The position numbers and the translations under genes were made by a program. The notes under the pieces are model-generated. The model was given only the letters and a program-made list of their open reading frames with translations, was not told the origin of the DNA and did not search any database. Source: Serinus canaria (lineage: Eukaryota; Chordata; Aves; Passeriformes; Fringillidae). Taken from it: DNA of 64,000 bases. The DNA lies in assembly GCF_022539315.1 (NCBI RefSeq), contig NC_066322.1:18300765-18364764 (forward strand). The letters are read 5' to 3'. Of this stretch, positions 1-12,845 are shown piece by piece (the stretch's first letter is position 1; each line of letters starts with the position of its first letter).

Positions 1-466
1 CCACAGCACACAGAATCACAGATGTCAGAAGGAAAACAGGTTACTAGCAGGTTCAGAAAGGAAGATTGAGATGGGAGGTGTCCAGTCACATCACCTAGAT
101 CTATGTGCTGGAATCAAATGGTGCATCTCCTTCAGGTCTCTGCATATTCTTCAACTGCTCTTGAGCTACTCAGACCTGGAGCTATTAAGATAGCAAGACA
201 GTGAAGAAGAAAGCAGACTTAGGAAAACTGCACATACTCTAAAAGGTAGCTTCTCTTTTTCAATTTGCACAGAATGATCTTGTTTTTTTCTCAAGTATTG
301 GGGTACAGCAAATTGATACAAGAACAATTATATTGCATCTTTCCCTTCACAGTCTTTCTTTTGCCAGGATTCAAAGTTACTGACTAAAGCTAAGCTCAAG
401 GCAGAATGTCTCATTTGGGCATCCATCCCTTGGTTGGGATTTGCCAAATCTAAAGATTACTCCGGT

Positions 467-467
<1 letters not shown>

Positions 468-518
<51 letters not shown>
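468..518. repeat. (CA)n microsatellite followed by an A tract
   Basis: About 16 CA dinucleotides run from 468 to 499 and pass directly into a run of roughly 20 A residues ending at 518. It lies in PLPPR5 intron 1 and is likely length-polymorphic. Confidence 0.95.
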
Positions 519-1930
519 GCTATACTTCAGTTCTAAATGACATTAAAAGTATTATCCTAATTAGTCTTTAATTGGTTTGCAGAGAAAATACAAATATGCT
601 AGGAACTCACCTAAGCAAGAAGAAGTATATACTTTATGGATAAGTACTGTAATAATATATTTGTTACTTGGAAATAAAAACAAACACCATTTGCATAAGA
701 GAACTGTTTACATATGTTAATGAAAATGTGTCAGTATCTCCTCCTGGCTTTTATATGGCAGTCAGCTTACATCTTAGGTCTAATACATCACACTTTATAC
801 CATTTATTGTTTAAACAGTTTTGGCATTTTAAATAATCCATTTTAGCATGTGGAATAAAAGAATTCTTGAGTGCACTTCACAATATTTTAAAGAGGTCAA
901 AATTATTAAAATCTACCAGAAAGAAACAATGCAGAACTGATCACTCTATAGATTCTGAAAACATGAGACACATGAGACACTAGCCTCACTGTTCTAGAAA
1001 ACATCTCTACTGGAAGCTAAAGGATGAGACTGACGTGTATTTCCCAAGCTACATCTGTCATAACAAGTTTTAAAAAGCAACCAGCCCACTGAGCAAGAAC
1101 TGGCACATTGGGAAATGGCTTAAATAGCACTGAGACCTCAACTAGCAGTTCTTTGCTTATTACATATTTGAATAGACTCAAATCAAGAACCTATTTCCTG
1201 TCACCTTCACATTTGACTTTAAGATTTAAAAAAGAAAAAAATAAAAAATAAACCATGTATTGAGAATTCCTCAGCATAGCAGAGATTTCAGGGTATTAAT
1301 ACTATGGACAGTAAAAAGATAGGAGCACATAGCCAGTAATACTCTTCCAAATCTGATTTGCAAAGGGGAAAAAGGGACCCCACAGGGGCACTACCTCTGC
1401 CCAAGTCTCAGTCCTCCCTCATAGAATACCATACTTAGGGCTTTTCCATTCTTCTGATGGCAATTTCTACCTCCACCACATTTTTAAAGATTTTACTGCT
1501 TGTGTGCCTAATGCTCCTTGTGCAAACACATCTACTCATTCAAGTCATTACCAGTGCCTAAAAGTATGACCTAGGAGACCTTCAACAAATAAAATTCCAA
1601 CACTGGAAGGGACCATATATTTTATTATATGTTAAGCTGCAGTTGTTTTCAGCACTTTTTTAAAAACAGACTAAAGAAAAGCAACTGTTTGAACCCTCAA
1701 AATTCTCCAATGGAAGAACTCAAAATTTATTTGGGAGATCAGAAACGGTGCCTATACCCTCTAGAGATAACCCAGAGAAAATCAACATTATAATGTATCT
1801 TCATTTCATGGAACCTATGTAAAAGCTAGGAAACCAGCTGGAAAAAAAAAAAAAGCAGCTCTTCTCATCCTACAGCAAGGTTGCTGGACCTCTACAAGTT
1901 TCCTACAGCTGCTGCAATACCTGTGAATCC

Positions 1931-2080
1931 CATGAATGGCTTGGGTCAGAGGGGATCTTAAAGCTCATCTATTCCAGCCCACCCACTATGGGCAGGGACA
2001 CCTTCCATAGGCCAGGCTGCTCAAAAGCCACCCAGCCTGGCCTTGAACCCCCCAGCTGCCACAGCTTCTCCAGGCAACCC
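1931..2080 (-). mobile_element. CR1 LINE 3' fragment
   Basis: Read on the plus strand this shows the familiar order of a reversed avian CR1 tail: GAATGGCTTGGGTC, then a 'GGGATCTTAAAGCTCATCT' block, 'GGGCAGGGACACCTTCCA', and 'CCTGGCCTTGAAC' before the sequence diverges. The element is therefore on the minus strand and heavily 5'-truncated, and it has several small differences from the pattern I know. It is an old non-coding remnant in PLPPR5 intron 1. Confidence 0.85.
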
Positions 2081-2194
2081 TGAAGCTGCAGGGGCTTTAA
2101 GCAGACACATCTTAGCAGACAATAAATTTGTTACAGCCAAAGTGAATAGCACAATTTGACTCCTTACTAGATCCTACACAACTTATGAGATGTT

Positions 2195-2280
2195 TAGAAT
2201 AGAATAGTTCAGCTGGGAGAGACCTACAATAATCATCTATTCCAGCTGTCCACCAAGTCACAGCTGACTAAATATTTGGT
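2195..2280 (-). mobile_element. CR1 LINE 3' fragment (short, diverged)
   Basis: The string AGAATAGAATAGTTCAGCTG followed by 'GGGAGAGACCTACAATAATCATCTATTCCAG' in two pieces matches the reversed 3' end of another CR1 subfamily. Only about 85 bp is recognisable. It lies 115 bp beyond the previous CR1 fragment, from which it could be an independent insertion. Confidence 0.7.
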
Positions 2281-2427
2281 AAATACATGGTAATTACTTG
2301 ACCAAAGACTGTAGATACACAAACACAGTAAGCCCTTAATACAGAGCACAAAACTTCTTTCCTTCAGTCAGTTTCCCTTTCCCAAGAGCACCTGACTCAA
2401 AAATTTTTAATAAAAGCCACCTCAAGG

Positions 2428-2525
2428 CAAAAAAAGAGAAAATCCTCAACAACAACAAAAAACTAAAATCAAAACAAACAAACAAAACCCAACAAAACAA
2501 AACAAGTAAACAAAAAATCCCCATA
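2428..2525. repeat. A-rich / (AAAC)n low-complexity repeat
   Basis: This stretch is built of interrupted CAAAA and CAAACAAA units. It has no coding signal; the reading frame through it on the opposite strand is a product of the low complexity. Confidence 0.85.
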
Positions 2526-5500
2526 CATAAAAAACCCCAAACAAAGCCAAAATCCCTTCAAAAAGTCAAGCATTCCAGTAGAGCAAGCAGCCTCTGCTTC
2601 TGCCCTGGGACTGCACTTCTCAGATCACACTCCTGAGCACCTGTGCCTTGCCAGCCAGCTGCATCTGTCCCTGGATGGCATGGGGGCAGATGGGCTGAGG
2701 AAGCAGACTGACTCAGGAATGAAAGCCTGGCAGCAGTTCTGCACCAGGGCTGTAGGAACATACAAGCAGAAAGCAGCGTTTTAAAGACTGACCAGAAAAT
2801 TTCCAGGATGAACACAGCACTCACAGTACATCCCTGTCAGATGACACAGTTGTTATTTAGCTCTCTGCACATGCCTGTGGCTGCCCTGTGAGCAGACACT
2901 CAGCTCAACCCCATGGCCTGACACTCAGGGCTGCTGCAGCATCATCACAGGGGTTTTGGATGAGCAGGCTCACAGCAACCAGAGACCCACTGCTGATGAG
3001 ATGCTCATCAAGACAGGTCCTGCTACCAGTATTTACTTTTTTAGTTTTCTACTAGCAGGCATGCAGAAAGGAAAATCATTAGAAAAACTCTTTTTTTTAA
3101 ATGATTTTTGAGCAACTTCATTCAAGCTCAGTGCAAAGGAGCCATTAATTGAGTCACATTAAGATAACCTGTCTTGGAGCACTCTCTTGCTCCAATTAAA
3201 CAAGTTCAATCACTCAAGAAAACCTCAGTTGTTGTGAACACCAAGGTAAAGATTCTGTTGCTCTACCTCAAAACTCCAGAAAGAGCATTAACCCCAAACA
3301 CCAATCAAGCAGGAAAAAAAAATATTTTAAAAAATCATAATTAGAGTGTTTAATATCCTCTGTTCAAGGACAGTACTCATTGTGGGGAAAAATATGTGAA
3401 ATTGCATTCACAGAAATCTATTTCCTTCACTAGCCACATTTCACATAGACTTTACAGACCAAAATTAGGCTATGTTACATGATACATTTTTATATTTAAT
3501 CTACAAAGTTACACAGAACATGTATGTCCAAAATGTCATAGACAAGAAACAAATGAAATAGAAGAGAACCTACTCTCTGAAACCTACTACAACTGAAAAC
3601 ATCCAAGTTGTTTTGGTGAAGAAATTTTACTTTCACCACTCCTTTCAATGAAAAGAACAAGCAAAGGCAATGTACATGTTCTGCACAACTGAGTAAGTGC
3701 CATCCTGGGTAAAGACTAAGTCCAAGAGGATTGCTCAAGGCAAATCAGAACAAAACGCTATGCAAAATATGAAAAATCCATCTATTTAAAAAAGTTAATT
3801 ATTAGACTTAATGCTGTTGAATTCATGAGACTCCCAGGAGCTGAATTTTTTGTTCAATAAAATAAAATAAAAATACTTTTTTTTAAAAGTGAAACACAGG
3901 CATCTACCATGTGGTTTTCCATGCCCTGAAATCCCAAAGCATGTCATCTTCCCACAAGACTGGTGACTGGGAGATGAAACACAGTTAAGTATCATTAAAT
4001 TCTATTACTAGCTTTTTAGCAAAGCTAATTACAAGACTGCCAACCCAAAATGTCATGGAGATTTCTCTGACGTAATCATTCAGCACCCAGGAAATGAATG
4101 CAAACTACCAATCCATCTTGCTGACACATAACAGGAAAAAGAGATGCTCCACGTGAATATCTGACATAATCTTTATAACTTTCTGAGGCAAACAAAAGAA
4201 ATAGAATTAAAAGCAAAACAAACATCACACACCAACATCAGAGAAACATCACCAGAAAAAAACCCAGCAAAATTCCCTTTTTGGATCTCAACAGTATTTA
4301 GGGGTTCAAAAGAACAAACAGGTAAATAAAGTGGTCAAATAACCGATGTTCAAATCAAAAGAACCCAACAAAGCCAAAATGCTATACAACAGGTTTTGCA
4401 AATGAAAAGATTGAATCCCTTGGGAGAAAAAAATACACTAAAAAGAGAACCAAGTCTCAATACTAAGGCTGATCCTGACCGTAAGGTTTTATATTTGATA
4501 CCATCTGAGATTTCATGATGCTTCAAAAGCAGAAATTGTGTCTGGGATTACCATAGCCTTATCCTGATGAGACTTCTTCTACTCCTATTTTGTTACATTT
4601 TCCTGAAAAAAGAATTATTGTGATAAAAAAAAACACCTGCTGTCTTAAAAGGCCTCTTCTTATTGCATTATTTTATTATTCTAATGCTTACAGTTGATTA
4701 AAATTAACTTTTTACAAGGGCTTTCTGTATGTGTAACTGTGCATGCACCTGGTAAGTCTATATATAATCCATCCCCAATGGTCAAATGTTCCCCTCCAGG
4801 TCTTTCATCCTCAGTATGGTGAGGGATCACTGAATGATGCTAATGCCCTCGTTATCTGACAACACAGAGTACCTTCAACAGCTTGAAAGGAATCTCACTG
4901 CTTTTCCAAAAAGCTTTCTCTTAGCTGTTTCCCGAAAAAAGATCCCCAGAGAAAATCGATTAAATAAATCACTTTTTAGCCACACCTGTTTAAAACTGAT
5001 TGACGGAAAATCATGTTCAATTAGAGACACAGGTTTCGTTTGCACACACATCAGTAATTGTGACATATGGAGACAACTAAATCAAGTAAAACTGCTCTCT
5101 GCTCGTTGCACGTACCAGTTGACTTTTAGAAAACAAAACTGACAGAGGGATTTTCTAATTAGTACCGGATGACACATCAGTAAGTGGTTGCTGTAAACAG
5201 GGTTTTCCTCAGGTTGCCCATCTATCCGCAAGCGACGCGCGTTTCGAAAAAGAAAAGATAATTTTTTACCAAAAGGAGTCGCACGGGGCTGGAAATACTG
5301 GCACTGGCAGTTACATAAACCGGTGCTAAAAATAAACTTGAGAGGCGCGGTGGGCACGGTGGGGCAGGGGCTGGGGGCGGCAGCGCTGCCCGCCGGGGCC
5401 CCGGGGCCGGGCCGCAGTCCCGGGAGCGCGGAGGGTCCCCGCCCTCCGGGCCCGGCCCGCAGCCGCCGCCGGCGGCACTACTCCGGCCGGGACCCGCGGC

Positions 5501-5573
5501 CCGCGCCGGCCCGGTCCGGTCCAGCCCAGCCCAACAAGTCACCGGAGTGCGGGCACGGGCGGCCCCTGCTTAC

Positions 5574-5804
5574 CACCAGCACGGGCACGCCTGCGGTCAG
5601 CGAGTAGAGGAGCACCGGCGGCACGGCGCTGCGGTCCTCCGGGCCCGGGTAGGGCTTGCGGTACGCGCCCTCGTAGCAGAAGAAGCCTTGCACGTTGACG
5701 GTGAAGGTGTCCGTGTACTCGAAGTAATAAGCCAGCATCACGGTCCCTGCCATGATCACCATCTGGAAGTAAAGCATGCTGGTGAGCGGAGAGGGCACTC
5801 GCAT
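5574..5804 (-). CDS. PLPPR5: Phospholipid phosphatase-related protein 5 (PRG-5), coding exon 1
   Basis: This exon encodes the first 77 residues of PLPPR5, a six-pass membrane protein of neurons. The family resembles lipid phosphate phosphatases but lacks key catalytic residues, and PRG-5 is known to promote filopodia and neurite growth. The first transmembrane segment spans about residues 10-27 (starting MLYFQMVIMAG). It is followed by the conserved extracellular stretch around FTVNVQGFFC and the KPYPGPED motif, and a second hydrophobic segment begins at the end. The exon closes in phase 0 at a GTAAGC donor (5573). I chose the ATG at 5804 because the mammalian protein also carries about ten residues before MLYFQ. 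Its context is weak (T at -3), and the next ATG (5777, A at -3) is an alternative. The remaining exons lie outside the window. Confidence 0.93.
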
Positions 5805-6050
5805 GTACGTGGGCTCCGGCGGCCGCGGCAGCCCCTCTCCCCGGCGGCGCGCTCCGCCCGCTCCCCGGCGGCATCCACCGCGGGCGGGGGCGGCTCAGCG
5901 GTGCCCGGGAGCGCGGTCAGCCCGGCGGGGAGCGCGGCCCGGGCAGAGGAGGGCAGCGGGGGCCCGGCCCGCCGCTCCGCCAGCGGCTCCAGCGCGGGCA
6001 CCGGCTCGTGCGGCGGGCGGGCGGAGCGTGGCGGTGGCAGGGGAGGTCCG

Positions 6051-6070
6051 GCCCCGCCCCGCCCCGCCCC
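6051..6070 (-). promoter_or_regulatory. Overlapping GC boxes (SP1/KLF type)
   Basis: The plus strand shows GCCCC repeated four times in a row, which reads as overlapping GGGGCGGGG boxes on the PLPPR5 sense strand, about 250 bp upstream of its start codon. The same G runs satisfy a four-tract G-quadruplex pattern. Confidence 0.7.
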
Positions 6071-6290
6071 GGGAGCAGCGGCCGCGCCGGACCGGACGGT
6101 GAGGGGAATTGCTCGACCCCGGGACGGCTCTCAAGGAACAGCCCCGCGGCTGTGATTAGAAAGGGAACCCCTGCTCTTTCTCCCCCGCCTCCTGCGGGGC
6201 GGGGGCCACCGCGAGTCCTTCTTTGCGACGACATACACACCTGTACGACGGGCGTGCACCTGCGGGAGCTCCCCGGCCCTGTGCACGCCC

Positions 6291-6320
6291 TCCCGTCCCG
6301 TCCCGTCCCGTCCCGTCCCC
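6291..6320. repeat. (TCCCG)n pentamer tract, G-quadruplex type on the minus strand
   Basis: About six tandem copies of TCCCG make up this tract. On the minus strand it gives at least five GGG runs separated by AC, which fits the canonical G3-N(1-7) quadruplex rule. It lies about 490 bp upstream of the PLPPR5 start codon, on the sense strand of that gene. Confidence 0.85.
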
Positions 6321-6430
6321 TCACAGGAGCCGGCGGGAAGCGACTCCGACACTGCCAACAGCCACAGCTCGGACGGGCCCGGGCAGTCACACTGATCGCC
6401 ACCACTGGCCGTGCTGGGAAAGATCTCAAC

Positions 6431-6572
6431 ATGGAATCACAGAAGCCCAGCATCAGTTAGGTTGGAAAGGACCTCTGAGATCATTGAATCCAACCTATGG
6501 TCAAACACCACCACGTCACTAGACCATGGCACTAACTCCCACATCCGGTCTTTTCTTAAACACCTCCATGTA
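6431..6572 (-). mobile_element. CR1 LINE 3' fragment at the promoter edge
   Basis: The order is GGAATCACAGAAGCCCAGCA, then 'TTAGGTTGGAAAGGACC', 'TGAGATCATTGAATCCAACC', 'CACTAGACCATGGCACTAA' and 'CTTAAACACCTCCATG'. This is the reversed 3' portion of an avian CR1, 5'-truncated after about 140 bp. It begins about 100 bp beyond the end of the PLPPR5 CpG island. Confidence 0.88.
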
Positions 6573-9500
6573 TTTTTGTGTGATTCTGTGATTTTACAAG
6601 AAAATCATTCTTCATTTTTGCTCTATGACTTGCCAGGCACATTTATGGCAGCAGCTTTGGAGATACATTGTAGTTACATGTTAACAAAAGAGTCCATCAT
6701 AAAATAGATTCCTAAACATACCCCCAACCCAATAAGTTTGGTGTATTTAATTATATTAAAAGACTTGTCAATACACAACATTTATCATGAGCATATCTGC
6801 TGGTTTGGGTGATCAGATATGTGAAATACATTTGACTTACACAATCAACTTGTGCTCTGACTCATTTCTGGCCACAGCAGAAGTTCCTTCCAGTCCCGCA
6901 ACTACCCACCCTGACTCCCCAGTCCTTCCAAAACTGGGAATTGAATTACAGTCTTCTGCATGTGGATAGCTATGAAAACAACTAACACTTAGAGCTTTTA
7001 TTTAACAGCTATAAAGAAAATTGGTAGCTGGCCTTGAATCTATCCTCACTCAAGTAACATCCTAGAGTAGGAGGAGAGTCTGCACCAGTGCTGCGAGAAG
7101 TCATACGCATAGGAACACAAAAGAGTTCTATTTAAAAATACATATACAGCCATACACATAAGAATAGACAGCTGTGCCCAAGGCTTGTACAGAATCACGC
7201 ATATGTAGGCTCTAGTCTGGATCCCCAGAGCCAACAGATAAAACAGTTACTTAAAGGTACACATCCCATCCCAAATGTTACAAGGGCGGAAAACACTCTT
7301 AATAGACACTTCAGCCATAGAGTCCACTTATCTTACATAGTAAAGGCAGTAAGAAATAACAAATGAGATTAGATCACCCTGTTTTATAATGAGTAATCAT
7401 TCTTCTAGTGCTGTACTTTGGCTTTAACTGTTCATTTTCCTCCCTTTCTTGAGAATTTTTTCAATATTCAGTTATGTGAGTCTCCATGCATTTATTTTTA
7501 ATCACTTGAAGAACACACTCGTCATGTCTGGATTCCACATCCAGTCTATTTTTATGTGCTTTTAACACACTCTCCAGAAGAATCTAAATCATGTAATTCG
7601 CACTGCACGCACCAGACTTAGCTGGATAGCTCCCTACCTTAGTGAAAAATCTGTAGTGAGACATGAGACATCTTGTGGTGAATTCTGCCTAGCACAAATT
7701 CTATTTTCCCCATTAGTTTAGCACAGTCTAATACAAATTACCAAACACATAAAAATCGTAATCCCAGAAATTGCATACAGAAACCCTCATTGTTAGGATG
7801 TATGGCCTGATCCAAAGACAAAAGTCAACAGCTGGACTGCAATGAGCACAAGACTCAGCTCTCAGTGCTATTTGAGTCCATGCCCCATAGAAATGCTGGT
7901 GGCATATATCTTTCAAATATCTGCATGGAGGAAAATCAGTCTTTTTCCAGAAACCAGCTGATAAAATAGTCCTTTGTGACTGATAGCATTTTGCTATCAC
8001 AAACCAACTTCTGTTTACAGATGTACAAATATACCACAGCTAGCTGATCCAGTAAGAGCAGAGATAGCTTTTTATTACAATGAACATGATGTTTATTGCC
8101 TGTACAGTTGAACATGCAAACATATATTAAATCAAACATATAGAAACATAAGAACACAATCCCCAGTGACTAATGCAACCAGCAAAATATATTCTGCAAC
8201 CACAGTGATATGCATGACAGAAGAATGGCAGAGAAAAGCCCAGAACCCACAATTTTTTGTTTCAGAAGTCTATTCATACATTAAGTTGTCAGCTGAAACT
8301 CAGGTAACTGACAGATTTGTTTTGAAATTAACTTCCACTGAAGTGGAATAGTGCCACTGATCTCAGAGCAAGAGTTCCCCTGATGTTCCTCATAGCTTTA
8401 TCTTGTTCTTTTCATTTCCTATCTAATTTTAAGTGAATTTTCAGCTCAGGAGGCATAATCTAGAGGAGGGCAGAAAAAGAGAAATCTTAGACACATTAGG
8501 TTGCAATATTTTGAAATCAAGACCTTTATTACAAAGAGGTATTTCCAATTCCAAATGAAATTCACTAACCTTTCATGTGCTTACATCACCACTGCTTATT
8601 GTATTTTCTAGTTATAAAACATTGCTCTGGCAAATGGCAGTAAAGAAACAGAGCCAACCCAACAAAGCCTTCTCAATAGGAAGGAAAATAAGAACTGATA
8701 TCAAATCATCCCACTATTTTTATCTTTCCTGTTTACCTCTTTCATGCTTTATCAGAGTGTCAGCCGCTTGAAGCCCCATGACTTTGACTGTTAGATCTCT
8801 ACACTGCTACACTGAAACACTAACCCGGCCCTTTCTGAGAGGAATATTGCATCTGTGTTGATGGCACAGCAGTAGGGAAAAGACAGAATGAACTATAATC
8901 TCTACAAATATTTTTAAGAGACAACTAAAAGGACATTTTAATTGATAAAGTAAATTGTTTAATGATATGCTGTGATCTAAATCCTAAAACCCAGGACATT
9001 TACTGCTAAAATTTATGCTTGTAGGACCATGATAATGCAAGATAAAAATAATTTCCTAGCAGCTGGAGCAGCATCCTCCCAGAATCAGAAATGGGGGCTC
9101 GCCCAGAACACTTGCAGTATGATTCAAACCAGTTAGGCACCAAATTTAAGTTTTTCCTATGGTCTTAGCATGCAGTTTACAGAGACAGCTCCATTAGGTG
9201 ACTAAGCTCTACTATATTAGGGCAGTATGAATCATCTTCTGAAAATGTCATTCAATACATCCTAAGAAATAACAGCCTCTTATGATACCACTTGTAAGAG
9301 TAATGACACAAGCTTTGATGACTAGCTTAGACTAGCACCCTTTTAAAGAGCTGTAGAGAGATGTCATCAATTCTACTCTTAACTTTCACTGACACATCGA
9401 CAAACTAGCTCCAAAATAGCAATTATACTTTCCAAGACTCAAACAGGGAGAAAAATGGTCAAATTAGTACCAGCATAAGCATTACTATTGTATTTATATT

Positions 9501-12500
9501 GCAGTATTACGTAGAGCTGGACCATATTTTTCATAGAAGACAACATTTTGCCCCAGTAAGGTTGGGTACCTCATATGATGCTGTGCAAGTAATATGAGAG
9601 AGTGAGCAGATGGAGATGAAACAAATGAGGAGGAGGACAAGGCAGCAATGAAATGATTGAGTTTGATATAATGAGCAGCAGTCATGGCACATTAGTTGCC
9701 TAGTCAGTATTTACATCAGTAATATAATTAATCTTTTAAAAACTGCTTTCTGTATTCAAATTAAGAAGTATAGTTCTTCATAGGTTATAACAGAAACTTG
9801 GGATACCAGTGGGACACCAGGTACCTAAGGCCTGTACATTCTCAGAATTAAAGCCTGTGTTAGCATATCTACCACTATTTATAATGAAAAAACACAGACA
9901 CAATTTTGTCTGTACTGATACTTGAAAGTTCAGATAATAATTGTTTAATCTTTTCTAAGATAAATTTAGGAAAAAGCCTACCACTCAGAAAATTACTACC
10001 ACAGCTACAAATTTATTTTCATTGATAGACACATTTTTGGTAACTGCAATGCTATACAAACTCTACACTTGGCAATCTTTGGCATGATTGGCTCAATAAA
10101 AATCACATGACTAGCCTCAGAATATGTACATAAGCTACCTCACCTCATTCACCCAGAATTCTTGTAATTTTTTATAATGAAAGAAAGCCACCTCCCAAGG
10201 TAACTAATGATCCCTTGAAAGATTGACATAGCAGATTACTGCATAGTATTTGACATAGCACTGGCCTATTCGTGGTGCAGTGTTCAAGTGGGGGAAAAAG
10301 AAAAATCACACAGACTTACCCTATGTAGGACACTGTATGTATTTGTACAGCTGATTTTGTACATAAACTAAAATTAGTTCAGACATTTGAACAATGCCTG
10401 AAGGTTCTACAGACCAGTTCAAAAACTCTCTTTACATAATACTGAATTAATTTCACTCATTTGAATATGACAGTTTTCTGCACTGTAGTTTGCCTTCTCC
10501 TTTGTACATTTTTATTATAAATAGTCAGACTAATTAAGATGATTTATTGACTAAGGATTCTGTACTGCTATTAAGGGGATACACTGTAAGTAAATGTTTG
10601 CCTACTCCTCAAGGTTCTATGTTGTCAGTATAAAGCTCTTATCAAGCTGAAAATCCAGAAGTGTGAAGGAAGGAATGGTGAGCTCATCAAGGCCTTTTTG
10701 GGGTACATTATGCTCTCACCCCCAGTTTAGCTGCCTATAGAAAATGGACCCTAGAAGTCCCCAGTGTTTTTACAGATACTATAGAGGCATTGCTCAAGGA
10801 TCTATGAACAACAGCTAAAGTTACCAGAGAGATGGAGATGAACTTCTGTTGTTCATTTTCAGGAAAACTTGGGTGATGAATCAGTGTTTGTCTACTCACA
10901 GGCTGGCTGTTTTAGTGGCCAGAGTTGCTGGTTTCTACCTGGATGAATCCAACCTCTCATTTTTAAGTTCCATACTTTAACAGAATTGTGACTAATTTTT
11001 AGCTCTGCATTCTTGCTATCATTATCTTTTGTTAATGTCAGGACTGGAGAATAAAATATTTTGCAATACTAAGGAGGGAAACAGTAAAACCACCCAAAAG
11101 TGTGTTCAAAAATTAGACTGTCACTTTGGCAGGGGACTCTGCATGGATCTGTGAGGACTTCCTTTCATGTCTGATGATTCCCCAATGGCAGTTACAGAGT
11201 AAAACTTGCAGAGTTCTCTCTTTCCTTACCCCAGCTTGGCCCCTAGCAGTTGTATCCTGGACAGGGAAGGTATACAAGACTTCACTTTCAAACACAAATC
11301 TGGACAAAAGATTAAGTTAACCCATTTATTGGTTTTCTTTCAGATGGGAAGGACAAATTGACTAATATAATAAATTATGCACCAAAGTCACAGAATGCTT
11401 CCAGCACTGGTTGTAGTTTAATGTATGCAGCTCCTGCTGGCAGGAGTCCCACACTTCCTCTGTAACTGTTTCTGCTGGGTAAGCTCACACACAGTTCTGC
11501 CATAGAACTTATGTTCTTACAAATTATACCAGACATTTCTCATTAGCATTACACCTGAAATCCCATTCCCGAGTTGGACATTTTCCGTTACTTCATAAAA
11601 TTACAATGAAAAGCATAGAAAGAGCAAGTTCAGGATATATAGGCAGAGGTTCAATAGAGAAAAGAAAAAAAAAAACCCAAGCCCACAGAATTTACCAAAC
11701 AGAATTACAAACAGTATCCATTGCTACCAGGTAATTGTAGAAGAAAACTAGATATAGTGCTGATTATTTTCTTAGATTACTTTGAAAATTTTAAATATTA
11801 AAAATACCTAAGTCCAGTTCATAATACTCATCAGACCTGTTCTTTGGTACCCTCATGTATCCCTCCACATTCATAATCCTTGGAGATACAAGAAATGTTT
11901 ATCATACATTTCATTTGGCACCAAGCCATTCACAAGACATTCATGTTGCATTCATGTTTTCACACATGTGCCTCTGAAAAATGCCCTTTCTTTTGTATCT
12001 TGTTCATGAGGATGCAGCAAGCCAGAAAACTCAAGAAAGCAGAAAACTCAAGTGACAAAAGTCAGCTACGAAGACACAAAGCATTTGTAAGCCCTGGGAT
12101 TCTGCCATGAATGACACCATCACCAGACCAGGCCACTGAGGATACACCTCACAGGAATTTCCTGCACCAGTTTGTTTCCTAAAGCCACACTTTTCATGAC
12201 CCCTGCAGGACAGACTCATCTGCACTTTAAGAAACTCCCATCTTCAGATATCTCATCTACACTATCCTTTTGGCTACAAGGCTAAGCTCAGTGGAGGACT
12301 AAAAAGACAAACATTTTTAAAGCATAGGCATGCTCATACTGAAAGTTGTGTGTTTCTCCAAATGACTGGATTCCTACAAAACAATTCCTGCAGGAAGCAT
12401 TTGTTTCCACCAATCATTATTCAAATACTTTGCTCCTATCAAGGTATTTTTGTCCTTGGAGATATATTCAAAACTTCATTTACAAGGCTCTGAGGAACCT

Positions 12501-12801
12501 TGCAGAAAAGTGAGGTGAGCCCTGCTCTGAACCTAAAATTTTCTCTGGTTCTGTGAATTACATTTGATTTACTCCAACCCAGCAATTTGCTGTCTTTAAT
12601 CTTAATGGTTACAATCTGTTCTAATGGTGGTTCACAGAAATTATTGTAATTCACTTGATTGTTGTAATTCATATCTAAGAATAAAATCATATTTCCTCTA
12701 AATTGCTTAATTGATTCAAATTGAAGCTGCCCATCCACTTACCTAAAGTGGTAGCAAGAAAGATATCTCTTAATTTTCCACTTTCTAAAGAGACAGTACT
12801 C

Positions 12802-12845
12802 TGTGTGTATATATCTATATATCTATATATCTATATTTATAGGTA
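12802..12845. repeat. (TATATATC)n microsatellite
   Basis: A TGTGTGTATATATC lead-in is followed by repeated CTATATAT units. It is simple sequence and likely unstable in length. Confidence 0.9.

Larger units (their letters stand above)
1..5573 (-). other. PLPPR5: PLPPR5 intron 1, 5' portion (window edge)
   Basis: This is the part of PLPPR5 intron 1 next to exon 1. On the minus strand the exon ends at 5574 and the intron opens with GTAAGC (5573 downward), a normal GT donor in phase 0. No further PLPPR5 exon is recognisable between here and base 1: none of the reading frames resembles the conserved second exon of the family. The stretch is AT-rich and holds a CA microsatellite, two minus-strand CR1 fragments and an A-rich simple repeat. 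The rest shows no gene. The acceptor lies outside the window. Confidence 0.85.
5340..6330 (-). promoter_or_regulatory. PLPPR5: CpG island / promoter region of PLPPR5
   Basis: This kilobase is strikingly GC- and CpG-rich compared with the AT-rich flanks, and it covers PLPPR5 exon 1, the start of intron 1 and about 500 bp upstream of the start codon. No convincing TATA box is visible in the upstream part. GC boxes and G-rich strand motifs are present instead, as expected for a CpG-island promoter with dispersed start sites. The transcription start cannot be placed from sequence alone. The outer boundary nearly touches a CR1 fragment at 6431. Confidence 0.85.

Noticed and set aside
5539..5874. 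Minus-strand frame overlapping PLPPR5 exon 1 with an earlier ATG
   Set aside because: It is out of frame with the conserved PLPPR5 residues, so it does not extend the protein.
5547..6155. Plus-strand 202-codon open frame across the PLPPR5 CpG island
   Set aside because: It is antisense to exon 1, is Arg/Ala/Gly-rich by GC bias, and crosses the splice donor. It is a shadow of high-GC DNA.
5917..6453. 178-codon minus-strand frame upstream of PLPPR5
   Set aside because: It crosses CpG-island promoter DNA and runs into a CR1 fragment; its composition is GC-driven with no recognisable domain.
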